A stretch of DNA of 7,231 nt from an uncultured Ancrocorticia sp. (GCA_905373325.1 CAJPTB010000090.1:1-7231); one strand, 5' to 3'. Shown: positions 1 through 6,556, numbered from the stretch's first letter. Numbers and translations: made by a program. The notes: generated from the sequence alone by a model not told the origin.

Positions 1-2241
1 GACTTGACGTTGGGCGCCCACGTCGAAGACGGCAGGACGACCATTCGCGTCCTCCGCCGCCTCGCTGATCGCGTATTCATAGAAACCGCCGAGGGCCGAA
101 CCGAGGCCGAGCACGAGTTCAACGGAATCTGGCGGGCCGTCCTGGAGACGGCCGAAGTCCCCGATTACCGGGTCGTCGCGGTCTACGGCGACGTCGAAGA
201 CCGGGGCGACGACCCCTACAGGTTTCTTCCGACCGTCGGAGAGCTCGACCTCTATCTGTTTTCGGAGGGCCGCCACGAGCGGCTGTGGGAAGCGCTCGGC
301 TCGCACGTGAAGACCTTCCCCAGCGAGCTCGGCGACGTCAGCGGCGTGAGCTTCGCGGTGTGGGCGCCCAACGCCAAGTCCGTTCGGGTCATCGGCGACT
401 TCAACGGTTGGGACGGCAGCCTGCACGCCATGCGCACGCTGGGCTCGTCGGGAGTGTGGGAGATCTTCATCCCCGGAGCGCTCGAGGGCCAAAGGTACAA
501 GTACGAGATCCAGTACAACGACCTCTCGTGGCATCAAAAGGCCGACCCGATGGCCCAGCGCACGGAGGTGCCGCCGTCGACCGCTTCCCTCGTCACGGAT
601 TCCCGCCACGAATGGACAGACGACGAATGGATGGCCGAGCGCGCCTCGAAGGACCCCCACGCCGGCCCGCTCTCCATCTACGAGGTGCATCTGGGAAGCT
701 GGCGGCCCGGGCTGTCCTACCGGGAGATCGCCGAGCAGCTCATCGGCCACGTCAAGTATTGCGGCTTCACCCACGTCGAGTTCATGCCCCTGGCGGAGCA
801 CCCCTTCGCCCCCTCCTGGGGCTATCAGGTGACCGGCTATTACGCGCCGACGGCGCGGTACGGCACCCCCGACGACCTGCGCTACCTCATCGACGAGCTC
901 CACAAGGCCGGAATCGGAGTCATCGTCGACTGGGTCCCCGCCCACTTCCCGAAGGACGAGTGGGCTCTGGCGCGATTCGACGGCACCCCGCTGTACGAGG
1001 ACCCCAACCCTCTGCGCGGCGAGCATCCAGACTGGGGCACCCTCGTCTTCAACTTCGGACGCACCGAGGTGCGCAACTTCCTGGTGGCCAACGCCCTGTA
1101 CTGGCTTCAGGAGTTCCACATCGACGGAATCAGGGTCGACGCCGTCGCCTCCATGCTTTACCTCGACTACTCCCGCGAGGCCGGACAGTGGCAGCCCAAC
1201 GTCTTCGGCGGGCGAGAGAACCTCGAAGCGATCTCCTTCATGCAGGAAGCCAACGCCACCGCCTACAAGACGGTCCCGGGGATCATCATGGCGGCCGAAG
1301 AATCGACGTCCTTCCCGGGCGTGACGGGCATGACCGAGCACGGCGGCCTCGGCTTCGGCCTCAAATGGAACATGGGGTGGATGAACGACACCCTGCGCTA
1401 CCTGGAGGAAAAGCCGATCAACCGCTCGTGGCACCACGGCGAAATCACCTTCAGCCTGGTCTACGCCTTCTCCGAGCAGTTCCTCCTGCCGCTCTCCCAC
1501 GACGAGGTCGTCCACGGCAAGGGATCCCTCTACGCGAAAATGCCCGGCGACGACTGGCAGAAGCTGGCCGGCGTCCGCGAGCTCCTCGCCTACCAGTGGT
1601 CCCACCCCGGCAAGCAGCTGCTGTTCATGGGCCAAGAATTCGCCCAGACCGACGAATGGAACGAGGCGGCCGGCCTCCAGTGGTGGCTGACGGAGGAGCC
1701 CTCCCATGACGGGGTTCTCTCGCTCGTCAAACGCCTCAACGAAGTCTACAAGGAGCATTCGGCTCTGTGGAGCCAGGATTTCACCTACAAAGGCTTCGAA
1801 TGGATCGACGGATCCGACGGCAACCACAACGTCATCAGCTATCTTCGCCGCTCCGCCGACGACGAAGACGTCGTCGTGGTCGTGTGCAACTTCGCGGGAA
1901 TACCGCACGGCAATTATCGCGTGGGCCTGCCTTCCGGCGGAGTGTGGGAGGAGATCCTCAACACCGACGGCCTCGAATACGGCGGCTCCGGCGTCGGCAA
2001 CTTCGGGGAGGTCAAGGCCGAGGAGGTCAGCTGGAACGGCCGAGACCACTCCGCCCTCTTGGAGCTTCCGCCCTTCGGCGTCGTCTACTTGACCCCGAAG
2101 GCCGGCCAGAAGCCCGCAAAGAAGGCCGCGGCCAAGGCGAGCAAGACGGCCAAGGGCTCGAAGGCGTCCGACAAGAAGCCCGCGGCAAAGGAGAAGGCCG
2201 AGGCAAAAGAGGACAAGCCCAAGAAGAGCGCGAAAGCGTGA
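1..2241 (+). CDS. glgB: 1,4-alpha-glucan branching enzyme GlgB, 5'-partial
   Basis: GlgB cuts alpha-1,4-glucan chains and rejoins them as alpha-1,6 branches in cytoplasmic glycogen synthesis. Numbering residue 1 at position 4, I see an N1 domain (about 1-85, ending in a [12 protein letters not shown] segment), a CBM48 domain (about 110-200, with [20 protein letters not shown]), a GH13 barrel (about 225-590) and a C-terminal beta domain to about 697. Catalytic residues are present: nucleophile D379 in [10 protein letters not shown], acid/base E432 in AAEEST, and H499-D500 in [10 protein letters not shown]. The frame is open to base 1. The family normally has roughly 30-40 more residues before the LGAH motif, so the true start lies upstream; the TTG at 4 is probably not the start. 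After residue 698, where homologues usually end, comes a tail of about 47 residues made mostly of Lys, Ala, Ser, Glu and Pro. The function is very secure; the role of the tail is unknown. Confidence 0.97.
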   Translation, partial: DLTLGAHVEDGRTTIRVLRRLADRVFIETAEGRTEAEHEFNGIWRAVLETAEVPDYRVVAVYGDVEDRGDDPYRFLPTVGELDLYLFSEGRHERLWEALGSHVKTFPSELGDVSGVSFAVWAPNAKSVRVIGDFNGWDGSLHAMRTLGSSGVWEIFIPGALEGQRYKYEIQYNDLSWHQKADPMAQRTEVPPSTASLVTDSRHEWTDDEWMAERASKDPHAGPLSIYEVHLGSWRPGLSYREIAEQLIGHVKYCGFTHVEFMPLAEHPFAPSWGYQVTGYYAPTARYGTPDDLRYLIDELHKAGIGVIVDWVPAHFPKDEWALARFDGTPLYEDPNPLRGEHPDWGTLVFNFGRTEVRNFLVANALYWLQEFHIDGIRVDAVASMLYLDYSREAGQWQPNVFGGRENLEAISFMQEANATAYKTVPGIIMAAEESTSFPGVTGMTEHGGLGFGLKWNMGWMNDTLRYLEEKPINRSWHHGEITFSLVYAFSEQFLLPLSHDEVVHGKGSLYAKMPGDDWQKLAGVRELLAYQWSHPGKQLLFMGQEFAQTDEWNEAAGLQWWLTEEPSHDGVLSLVKRLNEVYKEHSALWSQDFTYKGFEWIDGSDGNHNVISYLRRSADDEDVVVVVCNFAGIPHGNYRVGLPSGGVWEEILNTDGLEYGGSGVGNFGEVKAEEVSWNGRDHSALLELPPFGVVYLTPKAGQKPAKKAAAKASKTAKGSKASDKKPAAKEKAEAKEDKPKKSAKA
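2098..2238 (+). other. Lys/Ala-rich C-terminal tail of GlgB
   Basis: This stretch encodes about 47 residues after the usual GlgB C-terminus (VVYLTP). It is nearly all K, A, S, E, D, P and G, with repeated KKAA, KAS and AKE patterns like those in histone-H1-like bacterial proteins. It has no predicted fold and is strongly basic at first, then mixed-charge. Third positions remain mostly G or C, so it is read as protein. A role in binding polyanions, glycogen-particle partners or the cell surface would be speculation. Confidence 0.75.
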
Positions 2242-2261
2242 TACGACGGCGTGACAGGGCG

Positions 2262-2296
2262 CTCCGACGGGGCGACGCCGCTCTCCGACGGGGCGA
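2262..2296 (+). repeat. 14-bp direct repeat, two copies
   Basis: The sequence ctccgacggggcga occurs at 2262-2275 and again at 2283-2296, a 21-base period, just after the glgB stop. In the glgB frame both copies encode SDGA, so the duplication is in phase with codons. This suggests a small tandem duplication in former or present coding DNA. It could also be chance in GC-rich DNA. Confidence 0.7.
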
Positions 2297-2342
2297 AAGC
2301 GGCGCCCGCCAACGCAGCGACGGCAGCCGCGGGCACCGCGAA

Positions 2343-2364
2343 AGCCTCGCCCTCAAGCGAGGCT
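2343..2364 (+). terminator. GC-rich hairpin 1 after glgB
   Basis: This is a perfect 8-bp inverted repeat, agcctcgc and gcgaggct, around a 6-base loop, 100 bases after the glgB stop. It has no T-run. With the larger hairpin that follows, it could form a tandem U-less terminator or an RNA 3'-end stabiliser, as is common in high-GC actinobacteria. The symmetry is seen directly; the function is inferred. Confidence 0.5.
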
Positions 2365-2373
2365 AAGCCGCGA

Positions 2374-2413
2374 GGCGTCGGCTGCGGTCGGTTGACCGAC
2401 CGCAGCCGACGCC
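2374..2413 (+). terminator. Long perfect hairpin 2, probable glgB terminator
   Basis: An 18-bp perfect stem (2374-2391 with 2396-2413) closes a TTGA tetraloop; the outer T and A of the loop could pair as well. Such a long, GC-rich, mismatch-free stem 130 bases after a stop codon and ahead of a separate transcription unit is most simply an intrinsic terminator. It lacks a downstream T-run in either direction, which is typical of actinobacterial terminators. It could instead be bidirectional or act as an mRNA stabiliser. Confidence 0.7.
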
Positions 2414-2435
2414 AGTCATAGAGCAAGACCACACA

Positions 2436-2535
2436 GAACCGGCATAAAAGGCGCTTTTTATACGAAAAACTATTTTTTGGCATTTATAACGCGAAAAGGT
2501 GTTTTGCAATGTCAAAAGCACTTATTTCGCGATCA
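2436..2535. promoter_or_regulatory. AT-rich island with near-palindromes
   Basis: About 100 bases here are clearly AT-rich against a GC-rich background. They contain an 18-base near-palindrome at 2444-2461 (ataaaaggcgctttttat, one G-T mismatch) and a long imperfect inverted repeat at 2490-2531. They also hold two similar strings, ttatacgaaaa (2458-2468) and ttataacgcgaaaa (2484-2497). The near-palindrome around GCGC with A/T flanks resembles LacI/CcpA-type operators. TATAAC at 2485-2490 resembles a -10 box, but no matching -35 box is placed correctly. I infer a regulatory or promoter region for the downstream operon; no transcription start can be assigned. It could also be a remnant of foreign DNA. 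Confidence 0.45.
2490..2531 (+). repeat. Imperfect inverted repeat, about 17-19 bp arms
   Basis: The left arm at 2490-2506 (cgcgaaaaggtgttttg) faces the right arm at 2513-2531 (caaaagcacttatttcgcg) across a 6-base loop. Outer cgcgaaa/tttcgcg and inner ttttg/caaaa pair exactly; between them are a bulged G and small mismatches. It is unlike a classical terminator because the stem is AT-rich and no T-run follows. It may be an operator or an mRNA leader structure. Confidence 0.55.
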
Positions 2536-2605
2536 AACTCATACGTCGCGCGCCCCAATCGCACCTAGCGAACGGTTGCTTTCCACGGCGAAAAGACGCT
2601 TCCAA

Positions 2606-2631
2606 CGGCCGACGGCGGCCGCCCTCGGCCG
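2606..2631. repeat. 26-bp near-perfect palindrome
   Basis: Positions 2606-2631 are self-complementary at 12 of 13 pairs; only C2613 against C2624 fails. The core is ggcggccgcc (2614-2623). Such symmetry with no loop fits a dimeric DNA-binding-protein site better than an RNA hairpin, but a GC-rich stem ending a leader transcript is also possible. The function is not known. Confidence 0.55.
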
Positions 2632-2690
2632 CGTAATTTCACACGGATATGCTACGGCCCCACATGTGGCGGTAAACTTGCGGGCAGAAC

Positions 2691-2747
2691 GGCGTCGGCG
2701 CATCGACGTCGGCACATCGATTTGGCGTAGTGACGTCGGCACGTCGA
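2691..2747 (+). promoter_or_regulatory. Three-copy 16-bp repeat upstream of lacI-type gene
   Basis: Three related 16-mers lie at 2691-2706 (ggcgtcggcgcatcga), 2705-2720 (gacgtcggcacatcga) and 2732-2747 (gacgtcggcacgtcga). The first two match at 14 of 16 positions and the last two at 15 of 16. Spacings are 14 and 27 bases. Copies 2 and 3 include or overlap short palindromes (cgacgtcg at 2704-2711, cgtcgacg at 2742-2749). Iterated sites within about 100 bases of a regulator's start suggest operators, possibly for autoregulation. They end 45 bases before the start codon. Binding is inferred, not shown. Confidence 0.45.
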
Positions 2748-2782
2748 CGCGACGCCTCAAGACGAGGGGCGGAGTTGCCCCC

Positions 2783-2790
2783 GGAGGTGA
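2783..2790 (+). promoter_or_regulatory. Strong Shine-Dalgarno of the LacI-type gene
   Basis: GGAGGTGA is an 8-base perfect match to the anti-Shine-Dalgarno end of 16S rRNA, ending two bases before the ATG at 2793 (GGAGG core to ATG spacing is 5). It decides the start codon against the upstream in-frame GTG at 2730. Confidence 0.85.
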
Positions 2791-2792
2791 GC

Positions 2793-3800
2793 ATGGCGGA
2801 TCGCATCCGGCTTTCGGATCTGGCTCGGCAAGCGGGGGTATCGACCGCAACGGTTTCTCGCGTTCTCAACGGGAAAGAAACCGTCGCGCCCGCCACTAGG
2901 CAGGCCGTTCTCACGGCGCTCGACCTTCTCGGGTACGAACGCCCGGAGAAGCTGCGAGAACATCCCGGGGGCAGGATCGGCCTCATCGTGCCGGAACTGA
3001 CGAATCCGATCTTCCCGATCTTCGCGCAGAACATCGAGACCACGCTGTCGTCGCGCGGCTACACGCCCCTGCTGTGCACACAGACGGCAGGGGGCATCAC
3101 CGAGGACTCCTACGTCGAACTGCTCATAGAGCAGCACGTCGCGGGGATCGTCTTCATCTCCGGCCTGCACGCCGATTCAATGGCCTCCGTCGGCCGGTAC
3201 GGACGTTTGACGCAGATCGGCCTGCCGTTCGTCACGGTCAACGGCCCCAACCCGGAAATCGCGACGGCGGATTTCTCCACCGACGCCGTCGACGCCGTGG
3301 CGCAGTGCGTGCGCCACCTCGTCTCGCTCGGCCACACCGCGATCGGCCTGGCAATGGGGCCGGAGCGTTTCATCCCCTCCCAATTGAAGGTCAAGGGCTT
3401 CGCGAGCGCCATGAAGGCCCTCGCGCCGGGCGCGCCGGCCCCGGTCGTCCACACCCTCTACACGGTCGAAGGCGGCCAGAGCGCCGCCCGAACGCTGCTG
3501 GCCGACGGCTGCACCGCCATCGTCTGCGGCAGCGACATCATGGCGCTCGGGGCGATCCGCCAATGCGCCTCCCAGGGGCTCTCGGTGCCGGAGGACGTCT
3601 CCGTCGTCGGCTTCGACGACTCCCCTCTCATGGCTTTCTCCGCCCCTCCCCTGACCACCATCCGCCAACCCGTGAGGGCCATTTGCGAGGGCGCCGTCTC
3701 CTCCCTCATGGCCCTTGTCTCCAGCAGCGAGACGCCGACGTCGATGGAGTTCCACGGCGAGCTCATCGTCCGCGAATCAACTGCGCCCTGCAGGACGTGA
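2793..3800 (+). CDS. LacI-family transcriptional regulator
   Basis: This is a DNA-binding repressor of 335 residues, a normal LacI length. The helix-turn-helix spans about residues 7-26 (LSDLARQAGVSTATVSRVLN), followed by the TRQAVLTALDLLGY segment. A periplasmic-binding-protein-like sensor domain starts at IGLIVPE (62-68) and carries the GFDD signature at 273-276. The linker between LGY and IGLIVPE is only about 13 residues, shorter than in E. coli LacI; from memory this is shared by an actinobacterial group found beside alpha-glucosidase genes. The ATG at 2793 is chosen over an in-frame GTG at 2730 because GGAGGTGA lies 2 bases before it and it begins exactly at the family N-terminus. The next gene starts 5 bases later, so they are co-transcribed. 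The likely role is maltose/alpha-glucoside-responsive control of the glucosidase and of itself; the effector is unknown. Confidence 0.94.
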   Translation: MADRIRLSDLARQAGVSTATVSRVLNGKETVAPATRQAVLTALDLLGYERPEKLREHPGGRIGLIVPELTNPIFPIFAQNIETTLSSRGYTPLLCTQTAGGITEDSYVELLIEQHVAGIVFISGLHADSMASVGRYGRLTQIGLPFVTVNGPNPEIATADFSTDAVDAVAQCVRHLVSLGHTAIGLAMGPERFIPSQLKVKGFASAMKALAPGAPAPVVHTLYTVEGGQSAARTLLADGCTAIVCGSDIMALGAIRQCASQGLSVPEDVSVVGFDDSPLMAFSAPPLTTIRQPVRAICEGAVSSLMALVSSSETPTSMEFHGELIVRESTAPCRT

Positions 3801-3805
3801 CAACC

Positions 3806-5656
3806 ATGCTTCTCCACAACCCCATGGCGCCGGGCCTATGGTGGCGAGACGCCGTCATCTACCAAATCTACCCGCGCTCTTTCGCCTCTTCGGGCGGGCC
3901 CATCGGCGACATCCCCGGGGCGATCTCCCGGCTGGACCATCTGGCGCGCCTCGGCGTCGACGCCGTCTGGCTCAGCCCCTTCTACCGAAGTCCGCAGCGC
4001 GACGCCGGATACGACGTCGAGGACTACAGGGACATCGACCCCGTCTTCGGCACGATGGACGACGTCGACGCCCTCATCGCACGCGCGCATTCGCTCGGGC
4101 TGCGCATAATCTTCGACATCGTGCCCAACCACACGAGCGACCGCCACGTCTGGTTCAGGCAGGCCCTCGAGGCCGGACCGGGCTCGCCCGAACGCGAGCG
4201 CTACTGGTTCCGGCCGGCCCCCAATGACTGGCGCTCGGTCTTCGGCGGAGGGGCGTGGACGCGGGTGTGCGACCGGGAGGACGCGCCCGGGTCGCCGTGG
4301 GAAAGCGACGCCTCCTGGTACCTCCACCTCTTCGACTCCTCCCAGCCCGACCTCAACTGGTCCAATCCCGAGGTTCAGGCCGAATTTCGCGACATTCTCA
4401 GGTTTTGGCTGAGGCGCGGCGTCGACGGCTTTCGCGTCGACGTCGCCCACGGTCTCGTCAAGGACCCCGCCCTTCCGAATTGGGAGCACACAGCCGCGAT
4501 GGTTGAGGGAGAAAAGAAGCCGGAGAAGGACGAGGCCGCGCCGATGTGGAACCTCGACGGCGTGCACGACATCTACAGGCAGTGGCGGAAGGTCCTCGAC
4601 GAATTCGGCCCTGACCGGATGCTCGTGGCCGAAGCCTGGGTCTCCCCCGCCTCGGCGATTGCGAAATACGTTCGCTCCGACGAGATGAGCCAGTCCTTCA
4701 ACTTCGAGTTCCTCGCCTCCGCGTGGACCGCCGACCGCATGAGAACCGTCATCGCCGATTCTCTGCGGGACATGGACGCCGTCGGCGCGACTGCCACGTG
4801 GGTGCTGTCAAACCACGACGTCATCCGAGCCACCGCCCGCTTGGGGCTTCCCGACGCCGGCAACTACCCGAAGGGAATCAAGGAGGGCGACCCGCTCCCC
4901 GACGTCGTCGGGCACAGACGCGCACTGGCCGCGCACGCGCTCATGTCGGCGCTGCCCGGCTCGACCTACATTTGGCAGGGCGAGGAGCTCAACCTTCCCG
5001 AGCACATGGCCCTTCCGGACGAGCTGCGCGAGGACCCGGCCTACTTCCGCACGAAGGGCGAGGAGACCGGGCGCGACGGATGCAGGGTGCCCCTGCCGTG
5101 GGAGGCAGACTCGCCCGCCTTCGGTTTCTCCCCCGACGGGAAGTCCTGGCTGCCCCAGCCGCCCGAGTGGAAGGAGTACGCGGTGGACCGCGAATCGGCC
5201 GACCCGCGCTCGCCCCTCAACCTCTTTCGCCGGATGTACGCGCTGCGGCGCGAGCTGAGGCTCGGCTGCGGCGGGCTCGTCGACGTCACGGATGGCGTCG
5301 CCGCGGACAGCCGCGGCTTGGCCTTCCTCAACACGCCTGCCTCGTCCCTCAATGCGCCCGATCCGGCAGAGGGCAGGGGGTCCGCCCAAGAGGAGCGGCG
5401 CAACGACCCGGGCGAGCACGGCCTCAAAGAGCACGGCGGCCTCGAAGGGCGCGCCGGCGTTGAAGAGGGACGCAGCCGGGTTTCAGGCGAAGCCGACGAA
5501 GCCTCAAAGGAGCCTCGCGGCGATGTCCTCGTCATCACGGCGTTCGACGAGCCGGTCCGAATCCCCGAGGGATGGCGGCCGATTCTCTGCTCGACCGACG
5601 AGGCCCTCGACGGATCCGTCCCCGCCGACGCCACGGCGTGGTTTGAGAGAGCCTAG
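3806..5656 (+). CDS. GH13 alpha-glucosidase (oligosaccharide-hydrolysing)
   Basis: This 616-residue cytoplasmic GH13 enzyme probably releases glucose from maltose, maltodextrins or related alpha-glucosides; it has no signal peptide. It opens with WWRDAVIYQIYPRSF, typical of the alpha-glucosidase/oligo-1,6-glucosidase group. Conserved regions are DIVPNHTS (104-111), nucleophile D212 in GFRVDVAHG, acid/base E276 in LVAEAW, and H337-D338 in LSNHDVIR. Family members are usually about 530-570 residues. The excess is a charged, low-complexity insertion (about 509-571) inside the C-terminal beta domain, between GLAF and DVLVITAF. The ATG at 3806 is preferred: it lies 5 bases after the regulator's stop with a weak AGGA at 3792-3795. 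ATG 3824 is an in-frame alternative. Translation is probably coupled to the regulator. Exact substrate (maltose, isomaltose, sucrose or trehalose) cannot be told from sequence. Confidence 0.93.
   Translation: MLLHNPMAPGLWWRDAVIYQIYPRSFASSGGPIGDIPGAISRLDHLARLGVDAVWLSPFYRSPQRDAGYDVEDYRDIDPVFGTMDDVDALIARAHSLGLRIIFDIVPNHTSDRHVWFRQALEAGPGSPERERYWFRPAPNDWRSVFGGGAWTRVCDREDAPGSPWESDASWYLHLFDSSQPDLNWSNPEVQAEFRDILRFWLRRGVDGFRVDVAHGLVKDPALPNWEHTAAMVEGEKKPEKDEAAPMWNLDGVHDIYRQWRKVLDEFGPDRMLVAEAWVSPASAIAKYVRSDEMSQSFNFEFLASAWTADRMRTVIADSLRDMDAVGATATWVLSNHDVIRATARLGLPDAGNYPKGIKEGDPLPDVVGHRRALAAHALMSALPGSTYIWQGEELNLPEHMALPDELREDPAYFRTKGEETGRDGCRVPLPWEADSPAFGFSPDGKSWLPQPPEWKEYAVDRESADPRSPLNLFRRMYALRRELRLGCGGLVDVTDGVAADSRGLAFLNTPASSLNAPDPAEGRGSAQEERRNDPGEHGLKEHGGLEGRAGVEEGRSRVSGEADEASKEPRGDVLVITAFDEPVRIPEGWRPILCSTDEALDGSVPADATAWFERA
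5330..5518 (+). other. Charged low-complexity insertion in the alpha-glucosidase
   Basis: Residues about 509-571 of the glucosidase, rich in Glu, Gly, Arg, Ala and Ser, interrupt the C-terminal beta-sandwich domain between two strands. The DNA includes a partial repeat, gagcacggcctcaa (5414-5427) then gagcacggcggcctcga (from 5429), giving EHGLK and EHGGLE. The frame is intact and typical sequence resumes at DVLVITAFDEP. It is probably a disordered surface loop that grew by local duplication. Confidence 0.7.
5653..5656. other. Shared CTAG: overlapping convergent stop codons
   Basis: The palindrome CTAG supplies TAG as stop of the plus-strand glucosidase (5654-5656) and TAG as stop of the minus-strand thioredoxin-like gene (5655-5653). 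The two coding regions overlap by four bases, leaving no room for a terminator between them. Transcripts must therefore run into the opposite gene. Confidence 0.9.
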
Positions 5657-6549
5657 AAGAGAACGCTCGCCAGAGCCTTCCTCGCCTGCGAGACGAGGGG
5701 GTCGGAGGCGCCGACCGCCTGGAAAAGGTCGAGCAGGCGTTCCCTGAGCCTTTCGCGCTCGTCGCCCGCCGTCGCCTGGACCGCCGCGATGAGGCGCGTG
5801 AAAGCCGCGTCCGGCCGGCCGTAGGCCACTTCGACGTCGGCGGCGGCGAGCTGGGCTTCGACGTCCCCCCGCGGCGCCTCGTTGGCCGATTCGATTGCGG
5901 CGAGAGGCTCGCTCACCTCGCCGACTCTGAGCATGAGACGCGCCTGGGCCAGGCCCCGCTTGATGTCGTCGTTGCCGGGCTCCTCTTTGAGGGCGAGCTC
6001 GAACTCTTCCTCCGCTTTGGCGAAATCGCGCGCCTCGAGGGCGGCAAGCCCCGCAGCGTGATGCGCGCTGAGAGCCGGTTCGGCAGGCGCCTGCGCGCCG
6101 TCGAGCCTTCCCGTGATGCCGTATTGCGCGGCAGCGGCGAGCAGCTGATCGATGAGCGGGCCCAACTCGGCCTCGGCGGGCGCCCCTTCGAACAGGGGAA
6201 GCGGCTGGCCCTGGAGCAGCGCCACCGCCGCGGGAACGCGGCTGACTCTGAACGCCTGGACGATTTCGGGCGCCGCGTCGACGTCGACCTTGGCCAGCTG
6301 GAAGCTTCCCGCGGACTTGACGGCGAGGCTTTCCAAGCGGGCGGCCAGCGCAGTCGATTCCTCCGAGCGCGCAGAGAAAAAGACGGCGACGACCGGCACG
6401 CGGGCCGAAGTCTCCAGAATGCTTTGAAGGTTGGCTGCGGTCGCTTCCAGCGAAAAGGGGCCGGGAACCGCGTCCCCGCCCGCGGAAGCGGAGGCCGACC
6501 CTGCGGCCGCGAGATCGACGGCGCCGTACATGGACAATGGCTGAGTCAT
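5653..6549 (-). CDS. Thioredoxin-like/TPR protein, CnoX (YbbN) family
   Basis: This is a 298-residue soluble protein with an N-terminal thioredoxin-fold domain (about 32-140) and a TPR-type C-terminal half (about 160-298). The motif position of WCGPC reads RSEES (61-65), so both redox cysteines are Ser and the protein cannot act as a dithiol oxidoreductase. The cis-proline region is kept as SRVPAAVALLQG (103-114). Helical repeats include HHAAGLAALEARDFAKAEEE and the TPR_20-like AAADVEVAYGRPDAAFTRLI. In E. coli the family member CnoX is a chaperone/holdase that hands clients to GroEL and DnaK; the same general role is inferred here. The first 30 residues are Ala/Ser/Gly-rich and probably disordered. 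Start: ATG at 6549, with GAGG (6558-6555 on the minus strand) 5 bases upstream. The stop of the preceding gene overlaps this ribosome site, indicating an operon and likely coupling. Gene symbol withheld because actinobacterial orthologues are not uniformly named. Confidence 0.88.
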   Translation of the reverse strand: MTQPLSMYGAVDLAAAGSASASAGGDAVPGPFSLEATAANLQSILETSARVPVVAVFFSARSEESTALAARLESLAVKSAGSFQLAKVDVDAAPEIVQAFRVSRVPAAVALLQGQPLPLFEGAPAEAELGPLIDQLLAAAAQYGITGRLDGAQAPAEPALSAHHAAGLAALEARDFAKAEEEFELALKEEPGNDDIKRGLAQARLMLRVGEVSEPLAAIESANEAPRGDVEAQLAAADVEVAYGRPDAAFTRLIAAVQATAGDERERLRERLLDLFQAVGASDPLVSQARKALASVLF

Positions 6550-6556
6550 TCCTACC

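Noticed and set aside
285..1709. 474-residue open frame overlapping glgB in another plus frame
   Set aside because: It is an Arg/Pro-rich shadow typical of GC-rich DNA; the glgB frame has full family similarity with catalytic motifs over the same bases.
2085..2483. 132-residue minus-strand open frame across the glgB end and intergenic region
   Set aside because: It runs antisense to the GlgB tail and through both hairpins, and its Ala/Phe-rich composition simply mirrors Lys/Ala codons on the other strand.
2485..2490. TATAAC as a -10 promoter box on the plus strand
   Set aside because: No credible -35 box lies 16-19 bases upstream; kept only as a possibility within the AT-rich island.
2485..2512. 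TTGACA (minus strand, 2514-2509 region) with TATAAA as a minus-strand promoter
   Set aside because: The spacing is about 21 bases, too long, and it would transcribe antisense into glgB where no gene exists.
2660..2669. 10-bp palindrome ccacatgtgg
   Set aside because: It is short and without repeats or placement to support a binding site; such palindromes arise often by chance.
2477..2899. 140-residue plus-strand open frame through the gene-free region into the LacI gene
   Set aside because: It lacks a ribosome site, crosses the AT-rich inverted repeat and the 16-bp repeats, and overlaps the well-supported start of the regulator.
3074..3805. Upstream extension of the glucosidase frame by 244 codons
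   Set aside because: The extension is an Arg-rich shadow of the LacI gene; homology begins at about 3806.
3836..4567. 243-residue minus-strand open frame opposite the glucosidase
   Set aside because: Its Val/Asp/Arg-rich sequence has no recognisable domain and mirrors conserved GH13 codons.
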